Assembly: GCA_949987705.1 (NCBI GenBank)
Contig: OX465286.1
Coordinates: 310,001-374,000, forward strand
Length of the DNA stretch: 64,000 bases
DNA from: Thereva unica
Taxonomy: Eukaryota > Arthropoda > Insecta > Diptera > Therevidae
Direction: 5' to 3'
Shown here: positions 1 through 9,327 of the stretch, in pieces
Layout of the letters: every line of letters begins with the position of its first letter
Position numbering within the stretch: position 1 is the first letter of the stretch
Notes under the pieces: model-generated
What the model was told of the DNA's origin: nothing
Databases searched by the model: none
The model's input: only the letters and a program-made list of their open reading frames with translations
Made by a program: the position numbers and the translations under genes

Positions 1-185
1 ACCCCTTGGAATTTCTCGGTAAACTTAACTGCGAGGGATTCAGGGGAGCGAGCCCTTTCCAACGAGGCCCCTTTCATCCAAATCGGAGCACTGTAGCAAA
101 AGTGCGAAAAATCGGGCCAAAATATTCAAAGGGGTACCCCTTTGGATTTTTTGCGATTTGAGAAATCTCCTGGGAGGCCCTTTTT

Positions 186-195
186 GGGGGGGGGG
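186..195 (+). repeat. Pure G tract, 10 bases
   Basis: A run of ten G follows TTTTT where the reference has T6-G4-T-G3-A. It is linked to TTAATGACC 8 bp downstream, a variant not seen in the other G-tract units. Confidence 0.85.
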
Positions 196-1150
196 AATTG
201 TTAATGACCTCCCAGGGAGCCTGCGAATTCAATTCCACCCCGGGCTGGCTAGTATTTCCCGAGATAATGGGCATTCTGCAGCCCCCCTTCGGGAAATCAC
301 AAAAGAGGGGATAACTCCTTAACCCCTTGGAATTTCTCGGTAAACTTAACTGCACTGGATTCAGGGGAGCGAGCCCTTTCCAACGAGGCCCCATTCATCC
401 AAATCGGAGCACTGTAGCAAAAGTGCGAAAAATCGGGCCAAAATATTCAAAGGGGTACCCCTTTGGATTTTTTGCGATTTGAGAAATCTCCGGGGCGGCC
501 CTTTTTTGGGGTGGGAAATTGTTGGGGACCTCCCAGGGAGCCTGCGAATTCAATTCCACCCCGGGCTGGCCAGTATTTCCCGAGATAATGGGCATTCTGC
601 AGCCCCCCTTCGGGAAATCACAAAAGAGGGGATAACTCCTTAACCCCTTGGAATTTCTCGGTAAACTTAACTGCACTGGATTCAGGGGAGCGAGCCCTTT
701 CCAACGAGGCCCCATTCATCCAAATCGGAGCACTGTAGCAAAAGTGCGAAAAATCGGGCCAAAATATTCAAAGGGGTACCCCTTTGGATTTTTTGCGATT
801 TGAGAAATCTCCGGGGCGGCCCTTTTTTGGGGTGGGAAATTGTTGGGGACCTCCCAGGGAGCCTGCGAATTCAATTCCACCCCGGGCTGGCCAGTATTTC
901 CCGAGATAATGGGCATTCTGCAGCCCCCCTTCGGGAAATCACAAAAGAGGGGATAACTCCTTAACCCCTTGGAATTTCTCGGTAAACTTAACTGCGCTGG
1001 ATTCAGGGGAGCGAGCCCTTTCCAACGAGGCCCCATTCATCCAAATCGGAGCACTGTAGCAAAAGTGCGAAAAATCGGGCCAAAATATTCAAAGGGGTAC
1101 CCCTTTGGATTTTTTGCGATTTGAGAAATCTCCGGGGAGGCCCTTTTTTT

Positions 1151-1166
1151 GGGGGGGGGGGGGGGG
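1151..1166 (+). repeat. Pure G tract, 16 bases
   Basis: This is the longest G homopolymer in the window, preceded by T7. It lengthens its unit (964-1291) to 328 bp despite a one-base loss from the C run after CTGCAG. It is linked to TTGATGACC. Its exact length is the kind of value most exposed to sequencing error. Confidence 0.8.
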
Positions 1167-1476
1167 AATTGTTGATGACCTCCCAGGGAGCCTGCGAATT
1201 CAATTCCACCCCGGGCTGGCCAGTATTTCCCGAGATAATGGGCATTCTGCAGCCCCCTTGGGGAAATCACAAAAGAGGGGATAACTCGTTAACCCCTTGG
1301 AATTTCTGGGTAAACTTAACTGCGCTGGATTCAGGGGAGCGAGCCCTTTCCAACGAGGCCCCATTCATCCAAATCGGAGCACTGTAGCAAAAGTGCGAAA
1401 AATCGGACCAAAATATTCAAAGGGGTACCCCTTTGGATTTTTTGCGATTTGAGAAATCTCCGGGGCGGCCCTTTTT

Positions 1477-1489
1477 GGGGGGGGGGGGG
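1477..1489 (+). repeat. Pure G tract, 13 bases
   Basis: G13 follows T5 and is linked to TTGATGACC. It is carried by the 323-bp unit 1292-1614, which also has CTTGGGGAAATC and TTTCTGGG in place of TTTCTCGG. Confidence 0.85.
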
Positions 1490-1800
1490 AATTGTTGATG
1501 ACCTCCCAGGGAGCCTGCGAATTCAATTCCACCCCGGGCTGGCCAGTATTTCCCGAGATAATGGGCATTCTGCAGCCCCCTTGGGGAAATCACAAAAGAG
1601 GGGATAACTCCTTAACCCCTTGGAATTTCTGGGTAAACTTAACTGCGCTGGATTCAGGGGAGCGAGCCCTTTCCAACGAGGCCCCATTCATCCAAATCGG
1701 AGCACTGTAGCAAAAGTGCGAAAAATCGGACCAAAATATTCAAAGGGGTACCCCTTTGGATTTTTTGCGATTTGAGAAATCTCCGGGGCGGCCCTTTTTT

Positions 1801-1810
1801 GGGGGGGGGG
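1801..1810 (+). repeat. Pure G tract, 10 bases
   Basis: G10 follows T6 and is linked to TTGATGACC. It is carried by the 322-bp unit 1615-1936, the third consecutive G-tract unit. Confidence 0.85.
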
Positions 1811-4369
1811 AATTGTTGATGACCTCCCAGGGAGCCTGCGAATTCAATTCCACCCCGGGCTGGCCAGTATTTCCCGAGATAATGGGCATTCTGCAGCCCC
1901 CCTTGGGGAAATCACAAAAGAGGGGATAACTCCTTAACCCCTTGGAATTTCTCGGTAAACTTAACTGCGCTGGATTCAGGGGAGCGAGCCCTTTCCAACG
2001 AGGCCCCTTTCATCCAAATCGGAGCACTGTAGCAAAAGTGCGAAAAATCGGGCCAAAATATTCAAAGGGGTACCCCTTTGGATTTTTTGCGATTTGAGAA
2101 ATCTCCGGGGCGGCCCTTTTTGGGGGTGGGAAATTGTTGGGGACCTCCCAGGGAGCCTGCGACTTCAATTCCACCCCGGGCTGGCCAGTATTTCCCGAGA
2201 TAATGGGCATTCTGCAGCCCCCCTTCGGGAAATCACAAAAGAGGGGATAACTCCTTAACCCCTTGGAATTTCTCGGTAAACTTAACTGCGCTGGATTCAG
2301 GGGAGCGAGCCCTTTCCAACGAGGCCCCTTTCATCCAAATCGGAGCACTGTAGCAAAAGTGCGAAAAATCGGGCCAAAATATTCAAAGGGGTACCCCTTT
2401 GGATTTTTTGCGATTTGAGAAATCTCCGGGGCGGCCCTTTTTGGGGGTGGGAAATTGTTGGGGACCTCCCAGGGAGCCTGCGAATTCAATTCCACCCCGG
2501 GCTGGCCAGTATTTCCCGAGATAATGGGCATTCTGCAGCCCCCCTTGGGGAAATCACAAAAGAGGGGATAACTCCTTAACCCCTTGGAATTTCTCGGTAA
2601 ACTTAACTGCGCTGGATTCAGGGGAGCGAGCCCTTTCCAACGAGGCCCCATTCATCCAAATCGGAGCACTGTAGCAAAAGTGCGAAAAATCGGACCAAAA
2701 TATTCAAAGGGGTACCCCTTTGGATTTTTTGCGATTTGAGAAATCTCCGGGGCGGCCCTTTTTGGGGGTGGGAAATTGTTGGGGACCTCCCAGGGAGCCT
2801 GCGAATTCAATTCCACCCCGGGCTGGCCAGTATTTCCCGAGATAATGGGCATTCTGCAGCCCCCCTTGGGGAAATCACAAAAGAGGGGATAACTCCTTAA
2901 CCCCTTGGAATTTCTCGGTAAACTTAACTGCGCTGGATTCAGGGGAGCGAGCCCTTTCCAACGAGGCCCCTTTCATCCAAATCGGAGCACTGTAGCAAAA
3001 GTGCGAAAAATCGGACCAAAATATTCAAAGGGGTACCCCTTTGGATTTTTTGCGATTTGAGAAATCTCCGGGGCGGCCCTTTTTGGGGGTGGGAAATTGT
3101 TGGGGACCTCCCAGGGAGCCTGCGAATTCAATTCCACCCCGGGCTGGCCAGTATTTCCCGAGATAATGGGCATTCTGCAGCCCCCCTTGGGGAAATCACA
3201 AAAGAGGGGATAACTCCTTAACCCCTTGGAATTTCTCGGTAAACTTAACTGCGCTGGATTCAGGGGAGCGAGCCCTTTCCAACGAGGCCCCTTTCATCCA
3301 AATCGGAGCACTGTAGCAAAAGTGCGAAAAATCGGGCCAAAATATTCAAAGGGGTACCCCTTTGGATTTTTTGCGATTTGAGAAATCTCCGGGGCGGCCC
3401 TTTTTTGGGGTGGGAAATTGTTGGGGACCTCCCAGGGAGCCTGCGAATTCAATTCCACCCCGGGCTGACCAGTATTTCCCGAGATAATGCGCGTTCTGCA
3501 GCCCCCCTTCGGGAAATCACAAAAGAGGGGATAACTCCTTAACCCCTTGGAATTTCTCGGTAAACTTAACTGCGCTGGATTCAGGGGAGCGAGCCCTTTC
3601 CAACGAGGCCCCTTTCATCCAAATCGGAGCACTGTAGCAAAAGTGCGAAAAATCGGGCCAAAATATTCAAAGGGGTACCCCTTTGGATTTTTTGCGATTT
3701 GAGAAATCTCCGGGGCGGCCCTTTTTTGGGGTGGGAAATTGTTGGGGACCTCCCAGGGAGCCTGCGAATTCAATTCCACCCCGGGCTGACCAGTATTTCC
3801 CGAGATAATGCGCGTTCTGCAGCCCCCCTTGGGGAAATCACAAAAGAGGGGATAACTCCTTAACCCCTTGGAATTTCTCGGTAAACTTAACTGCGCTGGA
3901 TTCAGGGGAGCGAGCCCTTTCCAACGAGGCCCCTTTCATCCAAATCGGAGCACTGTAGCAAAAGTGCGAAAAATCGGGCCAAAATATTCAAAGGGGTACC
4001 CCTTTGGATTTTTTGCGATTTGAGAAATCTCCGGGGCGGCCCTTTTTTGGGGTGGGAAATTGTTGGGGACCTCCCAGGGAGCCTGCGAATTCAATTCCAC
4101 CCCGGGCTGACCAGTATTTCCCGAGATAATGCGCGTTCTGCAGCCCCCCTTCGGGAAATCACAAAAGAGGGGATAACTCCTTAACCCCTTGGAATTTCTC
4201 GGTAAACTTAACTGCGCTGGATTCAGGGGAGCGAGCCCTTTCCAACGAGGCCCCTTTCATCCAAATCGGAGCACTGTAGCAAAAGTGCGAAAAATCGGGC
4301 CAAAATATTCAAAGGGGTACCCCTTTGGATTTTTTGCGATTTGAGAAATCTCCGGGGCGGCCCTTTTTT

Positions 4370-4382
4370 GGGGGGGGGGGGG
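4370..4382 (+). repeat. Pure G tract, 13 bases, isolated from the left cluster
   Basis: G13 follows T6 in the 325-bp unit 4184-4508, surrounded by ordinary units. It carries the same linked TTGATGACC, GGGCATTCTGCAG and CTTGGGGAAATC haplotype as the left-edge units. A left-domain unit was therefore copied or displaced about 2.5 kb rightwards rather than the tract arising anew. Confidence 0.85.
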
Positions 4383-7300
4383 AATTGTTGATGACCTCCC
4401 AGGGAGCCTGCGAATTCAATTCCACCCCGGGCTGGCCAGTATTTCCCGAGATAATGGGCATTCTGCAGCCCCCCTTGGGGAAATCACAAAAGAGGGGATA
4501 ACTCCTTAACCCCTTGGAATTTCTCGGTAAACTTAACTGCGCTGGATTCAGGGGAGCGAGCCCTTTCCAACGAGGCCCCTTTCATCCAAATCGGAGCACT
4601 GTAGCAAAAGTGCGAAAAATCGGGCCAAAATATTCAAAGGGGTACCCCTTTGGATTTTTTGCGATTTGAGAAATCTCCGGGGCGGCCCTTTTTTGGGGTG
4701 GGAAATTGTTGGGGACCTCCCAGGGAGCCTGCGAATTCAATTCCACCCCGGGCTGGCCAGTATTTCCCGAGATAATGGGCATTCTGCAGCCCCCCTTCGG
4801 GAAATCACAAAAGAGGGGATAACTCCTTAACCCCTTGGAATTTCTCGGTAAACTTAACTGCGCTGGATTCAGGGGAGCGAGCCCTTTCCAACGAGGCCCC
4901 TTTCATCCAAATCGGAGCACTGTAGCAAAAGTGCGAAAAATCGGGCCAAAATATTCAAAGGGGTACCCCTTTGGATTTTTTGCGATTTGAGAAATCTCCG
5001 GGGCGGCCCTTTTTTGGGGTGGGAAATTGTTGGGGACCTCCCAGGGAGCCTGCGAATTCAATTCCACCCCGGGCTGGCCAGTATTTCCCGAGATAATGCG
5101 CGTTCTGCAACCCCCCTTCGGGAAATCACAAAAGAGGGGATAACTCCTTAACCCCTTGGAATTTCTCGGTAAACTTAACTGCGCTGGATTCAGGGGAGCG
5201 AGCCCTTTCCAACGAGGCCCCTTTCATCCAAATCGGAGCACTGTAGCAAAAGTGCGAAAAATCGGGCCAAAATATTCAAAGGGGTACCCCTTTGGATTTT
5301 TTGCGATTTGAGAAATCTCCGGGGCGGCCCTTTTTTGGGGTGGGAAATTGTTGGGGACCTCCCAGGGAGCCTGCGAATTCAATTCCACCCCGGGCTGACC
5401 AGTATTTCCCGAGATAATGCGCGTTCTGCAGCCCCCCTTCGGGAAATCACAAAAGAGGGGATAACTCCTTAACCCCTTGGAATTTCTCGGTAAACTTAAC
5501 TGCGCTGGATTCAGGGGAGCGAGCCCTTTCCAACGAGGCCCCTTTCATCCAAATCGGAGCACTGTAGCAAAAGTGCGAAAAATCGGGCCAAAATATTCAA
5601 AGGGGTACCCCTTTGGATTTTTTGCGATTTGAGAAATCTCCGGGGCGGCCCTTTTTTGGGGTGGGAAATTGTTGGGGACCTCCCAGGGAGCCTGCGAATT
5701 CAATTCCACCCCGGGCTGACCAGTATTTCCCGAGATAATGGGCGTTCTGCAGCCCCCCTTCGGGAAATCACAAAAGAGGGGATAACTCCTTAACCCCTTG
5801 GAATTTCTCGGTAAACTTAACTGCGCTGGATTCAGGGGAGCGAGCCCTTTCCAACGAGGCCCCTTTCATCCAAATCGGAGCACTGTAGCAAAAGTGCGAA
5901 AAATCGGGCCAAAATATTCAAAGGGGTACCCCTTTGGATTTTTTGCGATTTGAGAAATCTCCGGGGCGGCCCTTTTTTGGGGTGGGAAATTGTTGGGGAC
6001 CTCCCAGGGAGCCTGCGAATTCAATTCCACCCCGGGCTGACCAGTATTTCCCGAGATAATGGGCGTTCTGCAGCCCCCCTTCGGGAAATCACAAAAGAGG
6101 GGATAACTCCTTAACCCCTTGGAATTTCTCGGTAAACTTAACTGCGCTGGATTCAGGGGAGCGAGCCCTTTCCAACGAGGCCCCTTTCATCCAAATCGGA
6201 GCACTGTAGCAAAAGTGCGAAAAATCGGGCCAAAATATTCAAAGGGGTGCCCCTTTGGATTTTTTGCGATTTGAGAAATCTCCGGGGCGGCCCTTTTTTG
6301 GGGTGGGAAATTGTTGGGGACCTCCCAGGGAGCCTGCGAATTCAATTCCACCCCGGGCTGGCCAGTATTTCCCGAGATAATGCGCGTTCTGCAGCCCCCT
6401 TCGGGAAATCACAAAAGAGGGGATAACTCCTTAACCCCTTGGAATTTCTCGGTAAACTTAACTGCGCTGGATTCAGGGGAGCGAGCCCTTTCCAACGAGG
6501 CCCCTTTCATCCAAATCGGAGCACTGTAGCAAAAGTGCGAAAAATCGGGCCAAAATATTCAAAGGGGTACCCCTTTGGATTTTTTGCGATTTGAGAAATC
6601 TCCGGGGCGGCCCTTTTTTGGGGTGGGAAATTGTTGGGGACCTCCCAGGGAGCCTGCGAATTCAATTCCACCCCGGGCTGGCCAGTATTTCCCGAGATAA
6701 TGCGCGTTCTGCAGCCCCCCTTCGGGAAATCACAAAAGAGGGGATAACTCCTTAACCCCTTGGAATTTCTCGGTAAACTTAACTGCGCTGGATTCAGGGG
6801 AGCGAGCCCTTTCCAACGAGGCCCCTTTCATCCAAATCGGAGCACTGTAGCAAAAGTGCGAAAAATCGGGCCAAAATATTCAAAGGGGTACCCCTTTGGA
6901 TTTTTTGCGATTTGAGAAATCTCCGGGGCGGCCCTTTTTTGGGGTGGGAAATTGTTGGGGACCTCCCAGGGAGCCTGCGAATTCAATTCCACCCCGGGCT
7001 GGCCAGTATTTCCCGAGATAATGCGCGTTCTGCAGCCCCCCTTCGGGAAATCACAAAAGAGGGGATAACTCCTTAACCCCTTGGAATTTCTCGGTAAACT
7101 TAACTGCGCTGGATTCAGGGGAGCGAGCCCTTTCCAACGAGGCCCCTTTCATCCAAATCGGAGCACTGTAGCAAAAGTGCGAAAAATCGGGCCAAAATAT
7201 TCAAAGGGGTACCCCTTTGGATTTTTTGCGATTTGAGAAATCTCCGGGGCGGCCCTTTTTTGGGGTGGGAAATTGTTGGGGACCTCCCAGGGAGCCTGCG

Positions 7301-9050
7301 AATTCAATTCCACCCCGGGCTGGCCAGTATTTCCCGAGATAATGGGCATTCTGCAGCCCCCCTTCGGGAAATCACAAAAGAGGGGATAACTCCTTAACCC
7401 CTTGGAATTTCTCGGTAAACTTAACTGCGCTGGATTCAGGGGAGCGAGCCCTTTCCAACGAGGCCCCTTTCATCCAAATCGGAGCACTGTAGCAAAAGTG
7501 CGAAAAATCGGGCCAAAATATTCAAAGGGGTACCCCTTTGGATTTTTTGCGATTTGAGAAATCTCCGGGGCGGCCCTTTTTTGGGGTGGGAAATTGTTGG
7601 GGACCTCCCAGGGAGCCTGCGAATTCAATTCCACCCCGGGCTGACCAGTATTTCCCGAGATAATGGGCGTTCTGCAGCCCCCCTTCGGGAAATCACAAAA
7701 GAGGGGATAACTCCTTAACCCCTTGGAATTTCTCGGTAAACTTAACTGCGCTGGATTCAGGGAGCGAGCCCTTTCCAACGAGGCCCCTTTCATCCAAATC
7801 GGAGCACTGTAGCAAAAGTGCGAAAAATCGGGCCAAAATATTCAAAGGGGTACCCCTTTGGATTTTTTGCGATTTGAGAAATCTCCGGGGCGGCCCTTTT
7901 TTGGGGTGGGAAATTGTTGGGGACCTCCCAGGGAGCCTGCGAATTCAATTCCACCCCGGGCTGGCCAGTATTTCCCGAGATAATGCGCGTTCTGCAGCCC
8001 CCCTTCGGGAAATCACAAAAGAGGGGATAACTCCTTAACCCCTTGGAATTTCTCGGTAAACTTAACTGCGCTGGATTCAGGGGAGCGAGCCCTTTCCAAC
8101 GAGGCCCCTTTCATCCAAATCGGAGCACTGTAGCAAAAGTGCGAAAAATCGGGCCAAAATATTCAAAGGGGTACCCCTTTGGATTTTTTGCGATTTGAGA
8201 AATCTCCGGGGCGGCCCTTTTTTGGGGTGGGAGATTGTTGGGGACCTCCCAGGGAGCCTGCGAATTCAATTCCACCCCGGGCTGACCAGTATTTCCCGAG
8301 ATAATGCGCGTTCTGCAGCCCCCCTTCGGGAAATCACAAAAGAGGGGATAACTCCTTAACCCCTTGGAATTTCTCGGTAAACTTAACTGCGCTGGATTCA
8401 GGGGAGCGAGCCCTTTCCAACGAGGCCCCTTTCATCCAAATCGGAGCACTGTAGCAAAAGTGCGAAAAATCGGGCCAAAATATTCAAAGGGGTACCCCTT
8501 TGGATTTTTTGCGATTTGAGAAATCTCCGGGGCGGCCCTTTTTTGGGGTGGGAAATTGTTGGGGACCTCCCAGGGAGCCTGCGAATTCAATTCCACCCCG
8601 GGCTGACCAGTATTTCCCGAGATAATGCGCGTTCTGCAGCCCCCCTTCGGGAAATCACAAAAGAGGGGATAACTCCTTAACCCCTTGGAATTTCTCGGTA
8701 AACTTAACTGCGCTGGATTCAGGGGAGCGAGCCCTTTCCAACGAGGCCCCTTTCATCCAAATCGGAGCACTGTAGCAAAAGTGCGAAAAATCGGGCCAAA
8801 ATATTCAAAGGGGTACCCCTTTGGATTTTTTGCGATTTGAGAAATCTCCGGGGCGGCCCTTTTTTGGGGTGGGAAATTGTTGGGGACCTCCCAGGGAGCC
8901 TGCGAATTCAATTCCACCCCGGGCTGGCCAGTATTTCCCGAGATAATGCGCGTTCTGCAGCCCCCCTTCGGGAAATCACAAAAGAGGGGATAACTCCTTA
9001 ACCCCTTGGAATTTCTCGGTAAACTTAACTGCGCTGGATTCAGGGGAGCG

Positions 9051-9067
9051 AGCCCTTTCCAACGAGG
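9051..9067 (-). other. CENP-B-box-like motif (incomplete match)
   Basis: The minus strand reads CCTCGTTGGAAAGGGCT. Aligned without gaps to the mammalian CENP-B box (YTTCGTTGGAARCGGGA) it matches 13 of 17 positions, including the unbroken run TCGTTGGAAA. Of the nine bases regarded as essential (TTCG, A, CGGG) only six match, so binding by canonical CENP-B is doubtful. The motif recurs in essentially every unit. In part of the array after 34.9 kb, and once at about 30578, it is changed to CGATGG. Resemblance only; chance is possible. Confidence 0.35.
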
Positions 9068-9087
9068 CCCCTTTCATCCAAATCGGA

Positions 9088-9105
9088 GCACTGTAGCAAA
9101 AGTGC
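9088..9105. repeat. Small inverted repeat GCACT/AGTGC
   Basis: GCACT (9088-9092) and AGTGC (9101-9105) form a perfect 5-bp stem around an 8-nt loop. It lies between the CENP-B-like motif and the large hairpin and is almost invariant along the array; one loss is seen near 62842, where GCACT becomes GCATT. Confidence 0.6.
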
Positions 9106-9108
9106 GAA

Positions 9109-9159
9109 AAATCGGGCCAAAATATTCAAAGGGGTACCCCTTTGGATTTTTTGCGATTT
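9109..9159. repeat. Extended imperfect inverted repeat / hairpin
   Basis: Pairing extends beyond the 18-bp palindrome. Bases 9118-9126 pair with 9145-9153 except for one T.T mismatch and one T.G wobble. After a 3-nt bulge (9115-9117), AAATCG (9109-9114) pairs with CGATTT (9154-9159). That makes a 51-bp dyad with roughly 23 pairs. GATTT at 9155-9159 can alternatively pair with AAATC at 9163-9167 across a GAG loop, so two mutually exclusive foldings are possible in single strands or RNA. The CCCAAAT variant after 36 kb weakens the outer stem. Confidence 0.75.
9127..9144. repeat. 18-bp perfect palindrome with KpnI centre
   Basis: CAAAGGGGTACCCCTTTG reads identically on both strands and has GGTACC at its centre. 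It occurs once per unit in the great majority of units. Variants seen: TA-to-AT at the centre (still palindromic, six units), GTGTACC (13.6-15.9 kb), GTGCCCC (about 6247), GGCACCCC (about 29341) and GTACCTC (common after 34.7 kb). A dyad of this length is a candidate protein-dimer site or cruciform; no function can be assigned from sequence alone. Confidence 0.9.
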
Positions 9160-9186
9160 GAGAAATCTCCGGGGCGGCCCTTTTTT

Positions 9187-9217
9187 GGGGTGGGAAATTG
9201 TTGGGGACCTCCCAGGG
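9187..9217 (+). other. G-rich tract, possible G-quadruplex (long loops)
   Basis: Four G runs lie in order: GGGG (9187-9190), GGG (9192-9194), GGGG (9203-9206) and GGG (9215-9217), with loops of 1, 8 and 8 nt. The loops slightly exceed the classical 7-nt limit, so a quadruplex is possible but not predicted strongly. This is also the most length-variable part of the unit: pure G tracts replace it in five units at the left, and the 23-26 bp insertion of the right half sits directly upstream. The last G run also forms a competing CTCCC-A-GGGAG dyad. Confidence 0.4.
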
Positions 9218-9224
9218 AGCCTGC

Positions 9225-9281
9225 GAATTCAATTCCACCCCGGGCTGGCCAGTATTTCCCGAGATAATGCGCGTTCTGCAG
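9225..9281. repeat. Cluster of short palindromes and ladder restriction sites
   Basis: Within 57 bp lie GAATTC (EcoRI, 9225-9230), CCCGGG (SmaI, 9239-9244), CTGGCCAG (8-bp palindrome, 9245-9252) and CTGCAG (PstI, 9276-9281). They recur in nearly every unit, so each enzyme should yield a 321/345-bp ladder. Losses include GACTTC at about 2161 (EcoRI), CTGACCAG in many units of 3.4-29 kb, loss of one C or G at CCCCGGG in several units, and TGCAACC (PstI) at about 5108, 14735, 15377 and 19867. Confidence 0.85.
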
Positions 9282-9305
9282 CCCCCCTTCGGGAAATCAC
9301 AAAAG

Positions 9306-9327
9306 AGGGGATAACTCCTTAACCCCT
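9306..9327. repeat. Junction dyad AGGGG/CCCCT
   Basis: AGGGG (9306-9310) pairs with CCCCT (9323-9327) across a 12-nt loop that spans the chosen unit junction. The downstream context TTGGAATTT resembles the TTTGGATTTT after the 18-bp palindrome, so each unit holds two related GGGG...CCCC dyads about 180 bp apart. The phase of the repeat is arbitrary; this junction is a convention and not a known breakpoint. Confidence 0.5.

Larger units (their letters stand above)
1..3220 (+). repeat. Left domain: ten heterogeneous units
   Basis: Units start at 1, 322, 643, 964, 1292, 1615, 1937, 2258, 2579 and 2900 and are 321-328 bp long. They share GGGCATTCTGCAG, which becomes GCGCG or GGGCG further right, and many have CTTGGGGAAATC in place of CTTCGGGAAATC. 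Four contain pure G tracts linked to TTGATGACC or TTAATGACC in place of TTGGGGACC. Several have CCCATTCATCC in place of CCCTTTCATCC. The first unit has GCGAGGGATT for GCGCTGGATT. Neighbouring units differ more here than elsewhere, as expected nearer an array edge (inference). Confidence 0.85.
9001..9321 (+). repeat. Reference 321-bp monomer
   Basis: This unit is chosen as the reference because it carries the common base at nearly all positions; subtract 9000 to get unit coordinates. In order it holds: the CENP-B-like motif (51-67, minus), a GCACT/AGTGC dyad (88-105), the large hairpin (109-159) with its 18-bp palindrome (127-144), a T6-G4-T-G3 tract (181-194) where the later insertion arises, a CTCCC-A-GGGAG dyad (209-219), EcoRI (225-230), SmaI (239-244), the CTGGCCAG palindrome (245-252), PstI (276-281), and an AGGGG/CCCCT dyad across the unit junction. 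The unit is about two nucleosome repeats long, but I see no convincing half-unit similarity that would make it an old dimer. Confidence 0.95.

Noticed and set aside
74..1036. Contiguous minus-strand open frames of 106 codons and many similar frames on both strands throughout
   Set aside because: 321 is divisible by 3, so any open frame recurs in each unit. The frames overlap on both strands, change with one-base indels and the 346-bp units, and have low-complexity products without a recognisable domain. They are repeat shadows.
74..3173. Continuous repeat protein if TGA were a sense codon
   Set aside because: The minus frame has one TGA per unit (in GGATGAA) and would otherwise run on, but frames break at each 319-, 320-, 322-, 344- or 346-bp unit, and nothing suggests a variant code or selection on the product.
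9127..9152. Rho-independent terminator: GC hairpin followed by T6
   Set aside because: It is only the palindrome followed by GGATTTTTT, repeated in every unit with no gene upstream, in what looks like eukaryotic satellite DNA.
9226..9236. RNA polymerase III B-box-like ATTCAATTC (8 of 9 of GWTCRANNC)
   Set aside because: The first G is missing and I found no acceptable A box 30-60 bp upstream, so a tRNA-derived SINE origin is not supported.
9001..9321. Unit as an old dimer of two about 160-bp halves
   Set aside because: Comparing the halves by eye shows only the short GGGG/CCCC resemblance and no sustained similarity.
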